Assembly: GCA_049514555.1 (NCBI GenBank)
Contig: JBEKUY010000005.1
Location: 1-64,000 of the forward strand
Direction of reading: 5' to 3'
Source: JBEKUY01 sp049514555
GTDB lineage: Bacteria > Acidobacteriota > Terriglobia > Acidiferrales > UBA7541
DNA: 64,000 nt
The notes under the pieces were generated by a model. It was not told the DNA's origin and did no database searches. It saw nothing but the letters and a program-made list of their open reading frames with translations. Made by a program: the position numbers and the translations under genes. This document shows positions 32,281-40,506 of this stretch, piece after piece; position 1 is the stretch's first letter; each line of letters starts with the position of its first letter.

Positions 32281-32580
32281 ATGGCTGAGCAGATCGTCCA
32301 ATCCGTACAGGCCACGGGTCTGGCAGACATTCTCGAACGCATCCTCGACAAAGGGTTGGTGATTGTCGGGGACATCAAGGTCAACCTGACCGACATCGAG
32401 TTGCTGACCATAAAGATTCGGCTGTTGGTGGCCTCGGTGGAACGAGCCAAAGAGATCGGGATTGATTGGTGGGAGACGGACCCCAACCTTTCTTCCAAGA
32501 CGAATCAAGTGCAGGCCGAGAACCGGCTGCTCAAAGAACGTCTGGATCGGTTAGAAGCCGCGGTCGGAGCGCAAGAATGA
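32281..32580 (+). CDS. gvpJ: Gas vesicle protein GvpJ
   Basis: A 99-residue GvpA paralogue: GLADILERILDKGLVIVGDI, then KVNLTDIELLTIKIRLLVAS and a C-terminal coiled-coil tail (QVQAENRLLKERLDRLEAAV) that GvpA lacks. WW and acidic residues after the core are typical of GvpJ. GvpJ is a minor component thought to help start or cap the shell. GAGGAGG lies just upstream of the ATG. It follows the S-K fusion after a 134-base gap. Confidence 0.93.
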   Translation: MAEQIVQSVQATGLADILERILDKGLVIVGDIKVNLTDIELLTIKIRLLVASVERAKEIGIDWWETDPNLSSKTNQVQAENRLLKERLDRLEAAVGAQE

Positions 32581-32606
32581 ATCCTGCAGATCACTGAGAG
32601 GCACGC

Positions 32607-33524
32607 ATGGCGGAAGAAAGTCTGTCAACACTGTTGGAACCGGACGTCGACGCCGGCTTTGTCATCACGCCTTACGTCGCAGATCTGGTGGAACACGCCC
32701 TGGCGTATCTCGCAGCGGATCTTCCCGTGCATTTCTGCGGGCCCGCCGGCACAGGCAAGACGGCGTTGGCGCTGCATGTGGCCGCCAAGCTGGGCCGCCC
32801 CATCGTGCTCATTCATGGCGATGATGAATTCAAGACGCCCGATCTTGTGGGAGCCGAGTACGGGTTTCGCCTCAAGCGTCTCCGGGATCAGTACATCCAC
32901 TCGGTGACGAAGCTGGAAGAGGACGTCGTCAAGCGCTGGGTGGACAACCGTCTGACGGTGGCCTGCAAACACGGCCTCACCTTGGTCTACGACGAATTCA
33001 CCCGGTCTAAACCCGAGGCCAACAATACACTGCTCTCCATCTTGGAAGAGAAACTGCTGGACATGCCTGCTGGCGGTGGGGAAGACAACTACCTCGCCGT
33101 CCACCCCAAGTTCCGCGCGATCTTCACGTCGAATCCCGAGGAATATGCGGGCATCCACAAGGCCCAAGACGCGCTGAAGGACCGGCTGGTCACCATCGAG
33201 GTGGGCTACTTTGACAGAGACACAGAGGTAGCCATCACCGCGAGCCGTTCCGGAATTGCGGAATACGATGCCCAGAGGATCGTGGACATGGTCCGGGCGT
33301 TTCGAGAGGCGTGCAAGCGTAAGCAACTGCCCTCCGTCCGCGAATCCATCAAGATTGCCAAGGTCCTAAAAGCCAGGGGCATCCATCCGTCCAAGAGGGA
33401 TCCCTTCTTCAGGAAAGTGTGTCTCCACGTCCTGACCGCGCAGCAACATGTCGCGGATGCCAAGAGAATCCACACGACCCAACCCGGTCAGCTGCTCGAA
33501 GAGCTGATCGAGAAATATTGCTGA
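32607..33524 (+). CDS. gvpN: Gas vesicle AAA+ ATPase GvpN, copy 2
   Basis: A 305-residue MoxR-type AAA+ protein: Walker A GPAGTGKTA (about 50), Walker B LTLVYDEFTRSKPEANN, and sensor segments IFTSNPEEYAG and DALKDRLVT. It shares the full core of the copy at 21721 but has a different N-terminus and lacks the basic tail. It begins 26 bases after gvpJ and ends 6 bases before the zinc-finger gene, so it belongs to the second transcript. Having one copy in each half of the locus suggests separate roles or expression timing. Confidence 0.93.
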   Translation: MAEESLSTLLEPDVDAGFVITPYVADLVEHALAYLAADLPVHFCGPAGTGKTALALHVAAKLGRPIVLIHGDDEFKTPDLVGAEYGFRLKRLRDQYIHSVTKLEEDVVKRWVDNRLTVACKHGLTLVYDEFTRSKPEANNTLLSILEEKLLDMPAGGGEDNYLAVHPKFRAIFTSNPEEYAGIHKAQDALKDRLVTIEVGYFDRDTEVAITASRSGIAEYDAQRIVDMVRAFREACKRKQLPSVRESIKIAKVLKARGIHPSKRDPFFRKVCLHVLTAQQHVADAKRIHTTQPGQLLEELIEKYC

Positions 33525-33530
33525 GATTAT

Positions 33531-33998
33531 ATGCGGTGGAGAAAATGCGCGCTCGGCCGGTACCTCCAGGATGAAGACTTCTATGAGACTGCCGTGCTCA
33601 AATCGGAAGCCGGCTGGGCGAACTTGCGCTGTGCATTCTGCAGGGGCCAAGGGACCAATCTCAGGGCTTATGGCCGGTGTCCATGCTGCGGAGGGCGCAA
33701 AATCGTTAACCTTCCCGAACCCATTGTCCGCTGCGCGTTCTGCGGCGGGAGTGGCCGGATGCGCTCGCAGCCGCAGATGGCCTGTGCAGTCTGTCGAGGC
33801 AAGGGGGCTGTTAGCGTCATTGAGCCTGTCGAGCGCTGTCCTGCCTGCCACGGCACCGGGCAGGCCAAGGGAGGGTGGCAGATCCCCTGCAATCGATGCT
33901 CCGGTAAAGGGGTCGTGCGGGTGACAACTGAACGCCGATCCACAACGCAACACCAAACCAGGAGGCTGTCTCATGGAAGTAACAGAGTTGGTAAATAA
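33531..33998 (+). CDS. DnaJ-type zinc-finger protein
   Basis: A 155-residue protein whose body (about 30-130) is a series of CxxCxGxG-like motifs: CAFCRGQG, CPCCGGRK, CAFCGGSG, CAVCRGKG, CPACHGTG and CNRCSGKG. This is the zinc-binding, substrate-handling part of DnaJ, without a J domain or the C-terminal client domains. The missing J domain is present, fused to a GvpL/F protein, at 28410-28600 in the same transcript. It is probably a chaperone part dedicated to vesicle proteins, but that is inference. It overlaps gvpO by 26 bases in another frame, so the last residues are free of the motif. Confidence 0.85.
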   Translation: MRWRKCALGRYLQDEDFYETAVLKSEAGWANLRCAFCRGQGTNLRAYGRCPCCGGRKIVNLPEPIVRCAFCGGSGRMRSQPQMACAVCRGKGAVSVIEPVERCPACHGTGQAKGGWQIPCNRCSGKGVVRVTTERRSTTQHQTRRLSHGSNRVGK

Positions 33999-34230
33999 AC
34001 TCGTGACGGAATTTCCCCCGCTGATCAATCTCAAACCGTCCAGCGTCGTGGCCATCTCCCGCAGTGAGGACGGCTGGGTCGTTTCCATCGAGATGATCGA
34101 GAAGAAGTCCATCCCCGACAGTATGGACATCCTGGGCTGCTACGAAGTCAGCCTGGATGGTAGCGGGGGAATCCGCGACTTCAGCCGCGTGAGGCTCCGC
34201 AGGCGGGGCGATACCGCCGGGGAATCGTGA
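33973..34230 (+). CDS. gvpO: Gas vesicle protein GvpO
   Basis: An 85-residue protein with the GvpO core: GWVVSIEMIEKKSIPDSMDI, then LGCYEVSLDGSGG and FSRVRLRRRG. Shorter than the halophilic form because the acidic N-terminal extension is missing, as in actinobacterial homologues. GvpO is needed for vesicle formation in several species and may affect gvp expression. AGGAGG lies upstream and the start overlaps the zinc-finger gene by 26 bases. Confidence 0.9.
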   Translation: MEVTELVNKLVTEFPPLINLKPSSVVAISRSEDGWVVSIEMIEKKSIPDSMDILGCYEVSLDGSGGIRDFSRVRLRRRGDTAGES

Positions 34231-34243
34231 GTTGGCCAGGCCC

Positions 34244-34271
34244 CGCTGACCTCTTCTCGGCTGGGTCAGCG
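34244..34271 (+). terminator. Hairpin after gvpO
   Basis: CGCTGACC pairs with GGTCAGCG (8 perfect pairs, 12-base loop) 13 bases after the gvpO stop. No T tract. It may mark the end of the core gvp transcript. Confidence 0.5.
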
Positions 34272-34357
34272 CGCCTTCCGGAACAGGAGTAGTGCGTATC
34301 ACCATCGGCAGCATGAAGGAAGTGTGACACGTGAGTCAGGCAGGGAGGTGAGGATTC

Positions 34358-34573
34358 ATGGCCTCGTTCAAATGTCCCAAATGTCAAGCAGCCGCGTCTG
34401 GAGACGCTGAGTTCTGTTCCCAATGCGGCACACCCTGGAACGTTGAATGTTCCAAGTGCGGCAAGATATGGCGGTTCTTTTATCAATATAAGTTCTGCCC
34501 CAGGTGCGGCGAACCTGTCTCAAAACAAGGAGCCAAGACTGAAGGTGCCCAAGTCAAACACGGAAAGGCCTAG
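34358..34573 (+). CDS. Double zinc-ribbon protein
   Basis: A 71-residue protein with two adjacent zinc ribbons: CPKCQ and CSQCG, then CSKCG and CPRCG. A short basic tail follows. Such proteins act as adaptors, with no enzymatic site visible. GGGAGGTGAGG upstream gives a strong ribosome binding site. It overlaps the start of the PilZ gene, which suggests coupling. Its link to gas vesicles is by position only. Confidence 0.8.
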   Translation: MASFKCPKCQAAASGDAEFCSQCGTPWNVECSKCGKIWRFFYQYKFCPRCGEPVSKQGAKTEGAQVKHGKA

Positions 34574-34916
34574 CCGGATGTATGTCCGCATAGAAGCTTC
34601 GTTCATCAAGGTCAAGTACGGAGTGGTCGGCACGGGAATGGGGGACGTGCTTCGTGCAGCTAAGGACGTGAGCGGGGGCGGGATCCGATTTCCCGTGAAC
34701 AAACGACTGCCTCAAGGCGCGAAGCTCGATTTGGAGCTGACACTCCCTCAAGAAACGGCGCCGATTCAAGCGCAGGCCGAAGTGATCTGGAGTTCTCGCT
34801 CTCGCGGTCGGCGGACTTATGAGGCGGGTTGCCAGTTCATCAAGATTGACCCGCTGGACCGCGGGAAGATCATTCGGCACGTCCATGAGGCGCTCAGAGA
34901 CCGTAAGCCCGTGTAG
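34545..34916 (+). CDS. PilZ-domain cyclic di-GMP receptor
   Basis: A PilZ protein of 123 residues. The c-di-GMP contacts are present: RMYVR, an RxxxR motif, near the N-terminus and DVSGGG (DxSxxG) at about 45. The start is placed at GTG 34545 because the ATG at 34578 would delete the first Arg of RxxxR; AAGGAG lies at 34527-34532. No output domain is attached. It closes the locus after the zinc-ribbon gene and could tie vesicle formation to the motile/sessile signal c-di-GMP. A diguanylate cyclase is encoded at 2961-4322. Confidence 0.8.
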   Translation: MPKSNTERPSRMYVRIEASFIKVKYGVVGTGMGDVLRAAKDVSGGGIRFPVNKRLPQGAKLDLELTLPQETAPIQAQAEVIWSSRSRGRRTYEAGCQFIKIDPLDRGKIIRHVHEALRDRKPV

Positions 34917-35062
34917 GCCGATCACGGCGATGGAGGGCCGTTGTCCCCCCTGGACCTCTTCCAGTAAGCTCTGGAAGCAGACCCAGTGAGGACGGATCAA
35001 GACACTGTTCGTGCAAACGGTGGGCATAGCGCTGAGTTGACAAACCGTGGAGGTGTGAGGAG

Positions 35063-35314
35063 ATGGATGTGCGCCAACAGATCGAATGTCCGCTGTGCCA
35101 AGAGGCGGAATCGGATTTTCATCTGATCAATGAGAGGATCAATCGTGCCAGGACCATTGCTGAGAAAGCTTCCCATGCCCGGGAGCTGCTTGAAAAGGTC
35201 GAAACCGTTCTGAAAGAGCACGAGAACGTTGACAGTGGTTTTGCCGAAGTGTGCCGGAGCGTGTTGAATCTCAGAAAGAAAACCGCTCAACTGATTCTCA
35301 AGTGTGAGAAGTGA
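35063..35314 (+). CDS. Small protein with N-terminal CPLC motif and coiled coil
   Basis: An 83-residue protein: IECPLCQEAESDFH near the start, further Cys residues at about 65 and 81 (EVCRSV, LKCEK), and a helical middle (RARTIAEKASHARELLEKVE). The four cysteines could bind zinc, but the spacing is not that of a known ribbon. GAGG precedes the ATG. It converges on dnaK with a 31-base gap. Function unknown. Confidence 0.6.
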   Translation: MDVRQQIECPLCQEAESDFHLINERINRARTIAEKASHARELLEKVETVLKEHENVDSGFAEVCRSVLNLRKKTAQLILKCEK

Positions 35315-35345
35315 AAAGACAACCCAAGGAATGAACAGTGGCAGA

Positions 35346-37205
35346 TCAGTCCGGCTTCTTGGATTCGTCCACGCACTCAGCATCAACCGCTGCGCCGGCC
35401 GCCGCGCCGGAGCGATGCAACACCTCAGCCACCTCGCGCGCGGCTTTGTCAAGCGCCTCGGAGGCGCACCGGATGCCATCGGCGCCGCCATCAGCCAGGG
35501 CGCGCTTGCATAGCTCAAGAGCCGCCTCAACCTTCGTGATGTCGCTCTCGGTGAGCTTTGCGCGGCTCTCGCCGAGCAGCTTCTCGATCTGATACACGCG
35601 GGCGCTGCACTGGTTCCGCGCTTCGACCTCCGCCAGGCGCTTGCGGTCCTCCTCGGCATGAGACTCCGCGTCAGCGCGCATGCGCTCGGCCTCCTCTTTG
35701 GTCAGGCCGGTCGAGGCGGAGATCGTGATCTTCTGTTCCTCGTCGGTGGCCAATTCCACGGCCGACACGTTCAGAATACCGTTGGCGTCGATGTCAAAGG
35801 TCACTTCAATCCTTGGAATTCCGCGCGGCGCGGGCGGAACGCCTTCCAGTTGGAATTTGCCGAGCGTGCGGTTGTCTGCGGCCATCTTGCGCTCGCCTTG
35901 CAGGACGTGGATCTCGACGGAGGGCTGATTATCCGCCGTGGTCGAATAGATTTCGGCCCGGTGCGTGGGGATCGTGGTGTTGCGCGGGATCAGCACAGTC
36001 ATCACCCCGCCGAGCGTCTCGATGCCGAGTGAAAGCGGAATCACATCGAGCAGCAGGATGTCTTTCACCTCCCCGCCCAATACGCCCCCCTGGATCGCCG
36101 CGCCCGCCGCCACCACTTCGTCGGGGTTGACTCCCTTGTGCGGCTCCTTGCCGCTAAACAACTCCTTCACGATCTGCACCACGCGCGGGATGCGGGTCGA
36201 ACCACCCACGAGCACGACTTCGTCGATTTCCTCAGCGGTGAGACCCGCGTCGGCGAGCGCCTGCTTTACGGGCCCGACCGAGCGCTGCAGGATATCTTCC
36301 ATCAATCGTTCGAGCTCCGGGCGCGTCAACTTCAATTGCAGGTGCTTTGGTCCCGAAGCGGCTGCGGTGATGAACGGAAGATTCATCTCCGTCTCGCTCA
36401 CCTGCGAAAGCTCGATTTTGGCCTTTTCGGCGGCTTCCTTCAGGCGTTGCAGGGCCATCTTGTCTTTGCTGAGGTCGATGCCCTGATCTTTCCTGAACTC
36501 GCCGAGGAGCCACTCGATCACGCGCTGGTCGATGTCGTCGCCGCCGAGGTGCGTGTCGCCGTTAGTGGCCTTGACCTCGACCACTCCCTCGCCCACTTCA
36601 AGGATGGAAATATCAAACGTGCCGCCGCCCAAGTCGTACACGGCGATGGTCTCATCCTTCTTCTTGTCCAGTCCGTAGGCCAGGGCCGCGGCGGTAGGCT
36701 CGTTGATGATGCGCACCACTTCCAGCCCGGCGATTTCGCCGGCCTGCTTGGTGGCTTGACGCTGGCTGTCGTTGAAATAGGCTGGAACAGTGATCACGGC
36801 CTTGGCGACTTTCTCGCCCAAGAACTCTTCGGCCGCGCGCTTGAGTTTTTGCAGGATCATCGCGGAGATTTCCGGCGCGCTATAGGCCTTGCCGAAAATG
36901 TCCACCCGTGCGTCGTCGTATGATCCCGGGATGACTTTGTAGAGGACACGCCGAGTCTCATCCTGCACCTCTTCGGATCGGCGGCCCATGAGCCGCTTGA
37001 TGGAATAGACAGTGTTCTCCGGATTGGCCACCGCCTGGCGCTTGGCCACCTGGCCGACCAGACGCTCGCCACTTTTCGTAATGCTCACCACGGAAGGGGT
37101 GGTGCGCGCGCCTTCCTCGTTGGGGATGACCACGGGCTCGCCGCCCTGCACCACCGCCACGACGGAATTGGTGGTGCCCAGGTCGATGCCGATAATCTTA
37201 CTCAT
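35346..37205 (-). CDS. dnaK: Hsp70 chaperone DnaK
   Basis: A 619-residue Hsp70. The ATPase domain (1-385) starts IIGIDLGTTNSVVAVV and has AVYDLGGGTFDISILEVG and VVLVGGSTRIPRV. The peptide-binding domain (about 390-505) and helical lid follow. The protein folds clients with a J-protein and GrpE. The lid and C-terminal tail are slightly short and the tail ends CVDESKKPD, unlike the usual acidic end. No grpE or dnaJ lies beside it; the nearest J domain is in the gvp locus (about 28410-28600). A minus-strand -10-like TATAAT lies at 37275-37280 without a well-spaced -35. Confidence 0.96.
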   Translation of the reverse strand: MSKIIGIDLGTTNSVVAVVQGGEPVVIPNEEGARTTPSVVSITKSGERLVGQVAKRQAVANPENTVYSIKRLMGRRSEEVQDETRRVLYKVIPGSYDDARVDIFGKAYSAPEISAMILQKLKRAAEEFLGEKVAKAVITVPAYFNDSQRQATKQAGEIAGLEVVRIINEPTAAALAYGLDKKKDETIAVYDLGGGTFDISILEVGEGVVEVKATNGDTHLGGDDIDQRVIEWLLGEFRKDQGIDLSKDKMALQRLKEAAEKAKIELSQVSETEMNLPFITAAASGPKHLQLKLTRPELERLMEDILQRSVGPVKQALADAGLTAEEIDEVVLVGGSTRIPRVVQIVKELFSGKEPHKGVNPDEVVAAGAAIQGGVLGGEVKDILLLDVIPLSLGIETLGGVMTVLIPRNTTIPTHRAEIYSTTADNQPSVEIHVLQGERKMAADNRTLGKFQLEGVPPAPRGIPRIEVTFDIDANGILNVSAVELATDEEQKITISASTGLTKEEAERMRADAESHAEEDRKRLAEVEARNQCSARVYQIEKLLGESRAKLTESDITKVEAALELCKRALADGGADGIRCASEALDKAAREVAEVLHRSGAAAGAAVDAECVDESKKPD

Positions 37206-37437
37206 AGTGCGGCTGGCGTTTCAGATGAACTCAGTGGTCAGGGGGCCCTGAACTCGCAGGTTCATCGGGAAGTCATTATAACGGCTCAGGACCGTCCAAA
37301 CGTTAGGTTTGTAATCTGCAGCAACCATCGGCCGGAGACACGGACCCGCTCAGAATCTTGCCCCGAGCAGCCAGCAATGCGCCGACGTTAACACTCGGTT
37401 TCGGCGGAGGTCCTCAGAAGGCTGGGGGAACGCGCAT

Positions 37438-37466
37438 TTGCCCGCGCCAACGCGCAGACGTATAAT
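37438..37466 (+). promoter_or_regulatory. Sigma-70 promoter of uvrA
   Basis: TTGCCC at 37438-37443 and TATAAT at 37461-37466 are separated by 17 bases. Transcription would start near 37473, just before the TTG start of uvrA. The rest of the 37206-37512 divergent region shows only a lone TATAAT for dnaK and no CIRCE element. Confidence 0.75.
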
Positions 37467-37512
37467 TTTTTGTTTAGGCAGGGCGCAGCGGCCGCGCCCG
37501 AGAGGCCCCTTC

Positions 37513-40506
37513 TTGTCCAGCGAGCAGACCACGCAGTCACCACAGTCCGATCAGCCTGCCGTTCCCCAGGCCGCCGAAGCGCAGCCCGCTCGGGACCGTG
37601 CCCCGGAGCAGGACGCCATCCGCGTCCGCGGCGCGCGCGTCCACAACCTCAAGAACATTTCCTTCGAGATTCCCCACAACGCCATCACGGTTGTCACGGG
37701 CGTTTCCGGCTCGGGCAAGTCCAGCCTGGCGTTTGACACGATTTACGCCGAAGGGCAGCGGCGCTACATCGAATCGCTTTCTGCCTACGCCCGGCAGTTC
37801 CTCGAGCGCATCGAGAAGCCCGACGTGGACGAGATTTCCGGAATCGCACCGGCGATCGCCATCCGCCAGAAGAATTCCACGCGCAACCCGCGCTCCACCG
37901 TGGCCACCGCCACCGAAATCTACGATTACCTGCGCTTGCTCTACGCGCGCATTGGTGAAACGTCGTGCACGCGCTGCGGCCGACCCGTACGTCGGGACAC
38001 GATGGACGAAATCGCCGCGCGCGTGTTGGCGCTGGAGCCCGGGCGCCGCTTTTACGTTCTCTACTTGTTGTCGTTCGCCGCGCCTGCTCGTGGCGGTGAA
38101 CCGCCGCGCCGCACGGCGAAACGCCCGGCGCGGCCTTCGGGAGAGGCCATCCGGCAGGCGCTTACTGAACTCCAGCGCCGCGGGTTCAATCGTCTCTACC
38201 AGGACGGTCGGGTGCACGAGTTTTCGTCGCCCGAAACCCTGCTCGATCTGGATTTCTCCCGTCCCGTCCACGTGCTCGTGGATCGTTTGGCGGTTTCGCC
38301 GGAGTCGCGTTCGCGCCTGATTGATTCCATCGAAATCTGCTACCGCGAAGGACGTGGAGAAGCCATTCTCGAGTTCGTCGCGGATGCGGCGGGCCGTCCG
38401 GCCGAGCGGCTGGTTTTCAACGAGCGGTTCGAGTGCAAGAACTGCGGCATTGTGTACCAGGAGCCCGAGCCGCGCCTCTTCTCCTTCAATAATCCCTACG
38501 GTGCCTGCCCGCGCTGCCAGGGTTTCGGCAATACGGTGGATTTCGACTTAAATCTCGTCATCCCCGATGCGGGCAAATCGCTCGAGCAGGGCGCGATCGA
38601 GCCGTGGACCAAGCCACGCTACCGCACGCTGCTGATTGAGGCCAAGCACTGGGCGCGCTCAAAAGGCATTCCCGCCGACGTGCCGTTCCGCCAGCTCGAC
38701 GCGGAGCATCGCCGGTTGATTCTCGAGGGCGATCCCGATTCAGACTTCGGCGGGGTCAAGGGCTTCTTTGAATGGCTCGAACGCAAGAAGTACAAGTTGC
38801 ACGTGCGGGTCTTTCTCAGCCGTTATCGCGGCTACGCCACCTGCCCCGATTGCAGCGGCACACGTCTGCGCGCGGAGGCCCGCGCCGTGCGCGTTGCGGG
38901 CAAAGCGATCACGGAAGTCTGCCAGTTCACGGTGAAAGAGGCGCGCGGCTTCTTCGACGCGCTCGAGCTGGCCGAGGCGCAAGCGAAGATCGCCGGTAAG
39001 GTGCTTGAAGAGATCCGGCAGCGCCTGGGGTTTCTGGACGATGTCGGCCTGGACTACCTGACGCTCGACCGGCTCACCTCGACACTTGCGGGAGGGGAAG
39101 CGCAGCGAATCCAACTGGCCACCTCGCTCGGGTCGCATCTGGTCGGCGCGCTCTACGTGCTGGATGAACCTTCCATTGGCCTGCACCCGCGCGACACCGT
39201 GCGGCTCATCAATATCCTCAAATCGCTCCGCGACTTGGGCAACACGGTGCTGGTGGTCGAGCACGATCCTGAAACCATCTCTGCGGCGGATTACCTGATC
39301 GACCTCGGCCCCGGCGCCGGCGAGCATGGCGGAAAGATTCTCTTTGCCGGGCCGGTCGAGCGGGTCCTGCGCGAACCCCGCTCGGTGACCGGGCGTTACT
39401 TGAGCGGCGAGCTGCGCATCCCGATTCCATCCCCGCGGCGCAAACCCGGCGGAAAATTCCTGCGCATTTTCGGCGCGCACCTTCACAACCTGAAGAATAT
39501 CGACTTGATGATTCCGCTCGGCACCCTCACAGTCATCACCGGGGTCTCGGGCTCCGGCAAATCCACTCTCGTCCATGACGTGCTCTACCGCGCTCTGCAA
39601 GCGAAGCGGATCGGCAGCCACGTCAAGGAGTTCTGCGACAAGATCGAAGGCGATCAGCAATTGACGGATGTCGTTATTGTGGACCAATCGCCCATCGGCC
39701 GTACGCCGCGGTCGAATCCCGCGACTTATCTGAAGGCTTTCGACGCCATCCGTGAAGTCTTCGCCGCAACGCCCGAAGCGAAGAAGCGTGGCTACTCGGC
39801 AGGCCATTTCTCATTCAACATTCCCGGCGGCCGCTGCGAGGCCTGCCAGGGAGACGGCACGGTCACCGTGGAGATGCAGTTCCTCGCCGACGTCGAGCTG
39901 ATCTGCGAAGAGTGCCGCGGCACGCGCTTCAAGAGCAGCGTTCTCGAGGTGCTCTACCGCGACCGCAACATCCATGAAGTGCTCCAGTTGACCGTTCGGG
40001 AAGCGCTGACCTTTTTTGCGGGCGTCTCCAAGGTCACCTCGAAGCTCAAGATTCTCGAAGAGATCGGCCTCGGTTATCTGCGGCTCGGTCAGTCCGGCAC
40101 CACCCTGTCGGGCGGGGAAGCGCAACGCCTGAAACTCGCGGTGCATCTGACGCGTTCAGAGAGGCAGGGCGTGCTCTACATTCTGGATGAGCCAACCACC
40201 GGCCTGCATTTCGACGACATCCAAAAGCTGCTGAGCGCGTTTCGGAAACTGCTTGACGGCGGTGCTTCGTTGTTGGTCATCGAGCACAATCTCGAGGTCA
40301 TCAAATCCGCCGACTGGGTGATTGACCTGGGGCCGGAGGGGGGCGACCGCGGCGGGTGCGTCGTGGCCACCGGCACTCCCGAGCAGGTTGCACGGAACTC
40401 GCAGTCGCACACCGCGCGCTTCCTCGCCCGGGTGCTCAACTCCAATGGCCAGCCGCGCAATCACAACCACGCATCGCCCCGGCCCGCGGGCGGGAGCGGA
40501 AAATGA
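37513..40506 (+). CDS. uvrA: Excinuclease ABC subunit A
   Basis: A protein of about 997 residues that recognises damaged DNA in nucleotide excision repair. It has two ABC ATPase modules (Walker A GVSGSGKSS near 67 and again near 695; signature LAGGEAQRI and LSGGEAQRL) and zinc-finger cysteines (CKNCG/CPRCQ, CEACQGDG/CEECRG). The start is taken at TTG 37513, after AGAGG and downstream of the promoter at 37438; the frame is open to 37438, but that part lies across the promoter. uvrC lies 3.6 kb downstream. Length is slightly above the typical 940-960 because of a Gln/Ala-rich N-terminal tail of about 45 residues. Confidence 0.96.
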   Translation: MSSEQTTQSPQSDQPAVPQAAEAQPARDRAPEQDAIRVRGARVHNLKNISFEIPHNAITVVTGVSGSGKSSLAFDTIYAEGQRRYIESLSAYARQFLERIEKPDVDEISGIAPAIAIRQKNSTRNPRSTVATATEIYDYLRLLYARIGETSCTRCGRPVRRDTMDEIAARVLALEPGRRFYVLYLLSFAAPARGGEPPRRTAKRPARPSGEAIRQALTELQRRGFNRLYQDGRVHEFSSPETLLDLDFSRPVHVLVDRLAVSPESRSRLIDSIEICYREGRGEAILEFVADAAGRPAERLVFNERFECKNCGIVYQEPEPRLFSFNNPYGACPRCQGFGNTVDFDLNLVIPDAGKSLEQGAIEPWTKPRYRTLLIEAKHWARSKGIPADVPFRQLDAEHRRLILEGDPDSDFGGVKGFFEWLERKKYKLHVRVFLSRYRGYATCPDCSGTRLRAEARAVRVAGKAITEVCQFTVKEARGFFDALELAEAQAKIAGKVLEEIRQRLGFLDDVGLDYLTLDRLTSTLAGGEAQRIQLATSLGSHLVGALYVLDEPSIGLHPRDTVRLINILKSLRDLGNTVLVVEHDPETISAADYLIDLGPGAGEHGGKILFAGPVERVLREPRSVTGRYLSGELRIPIPSPRRKPGGKFLRIFGAHLHNLKNIDLMIPLGTLTVITGVSGSGKSTLVHDVLYRALQAKRIGSHVKEFCDKIEGDQQLTDVVIVDQSPIGRTPRSNPATYLKAFDAIREVFAATPEAKKRGYSAGHFSFNIPGGRCEACQGDGTVTVEMQFLADVELICEECRGTRFKSSVLEVLYRDRNIHEVLQLTVREALTFFAGVSKVTSKLKILEEIGLGYLRLGQSGTTLSGGEAQRLKLAVHLTRSERQGVLYILDEPTTGLHFDDIQKLLSAFRKLLDGGASLLVIEHNLEVIKSADWVIDLGPEGGDRGGCVVATGTPEQVARNSQSHTARFLARVLNSNGQPRNHNHASPRPAGGSGK

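Noticed and set aside
37275..37280. Minus-strand -10 element (TATAAT) for dnaK as a full promoter
   Set aside because: The only -35-like hexamer (TTGGAC) is 13 bases away, too close for a standard sigma-70 promoter. The -10 alone is not enough.
37380..37410. Possible CIRCE (HrcA) element near dnaK (gttaacactcgg)
   Set aside because: Only one half resembles TTAGCACTC and no inverted partner follows at 9 bases.
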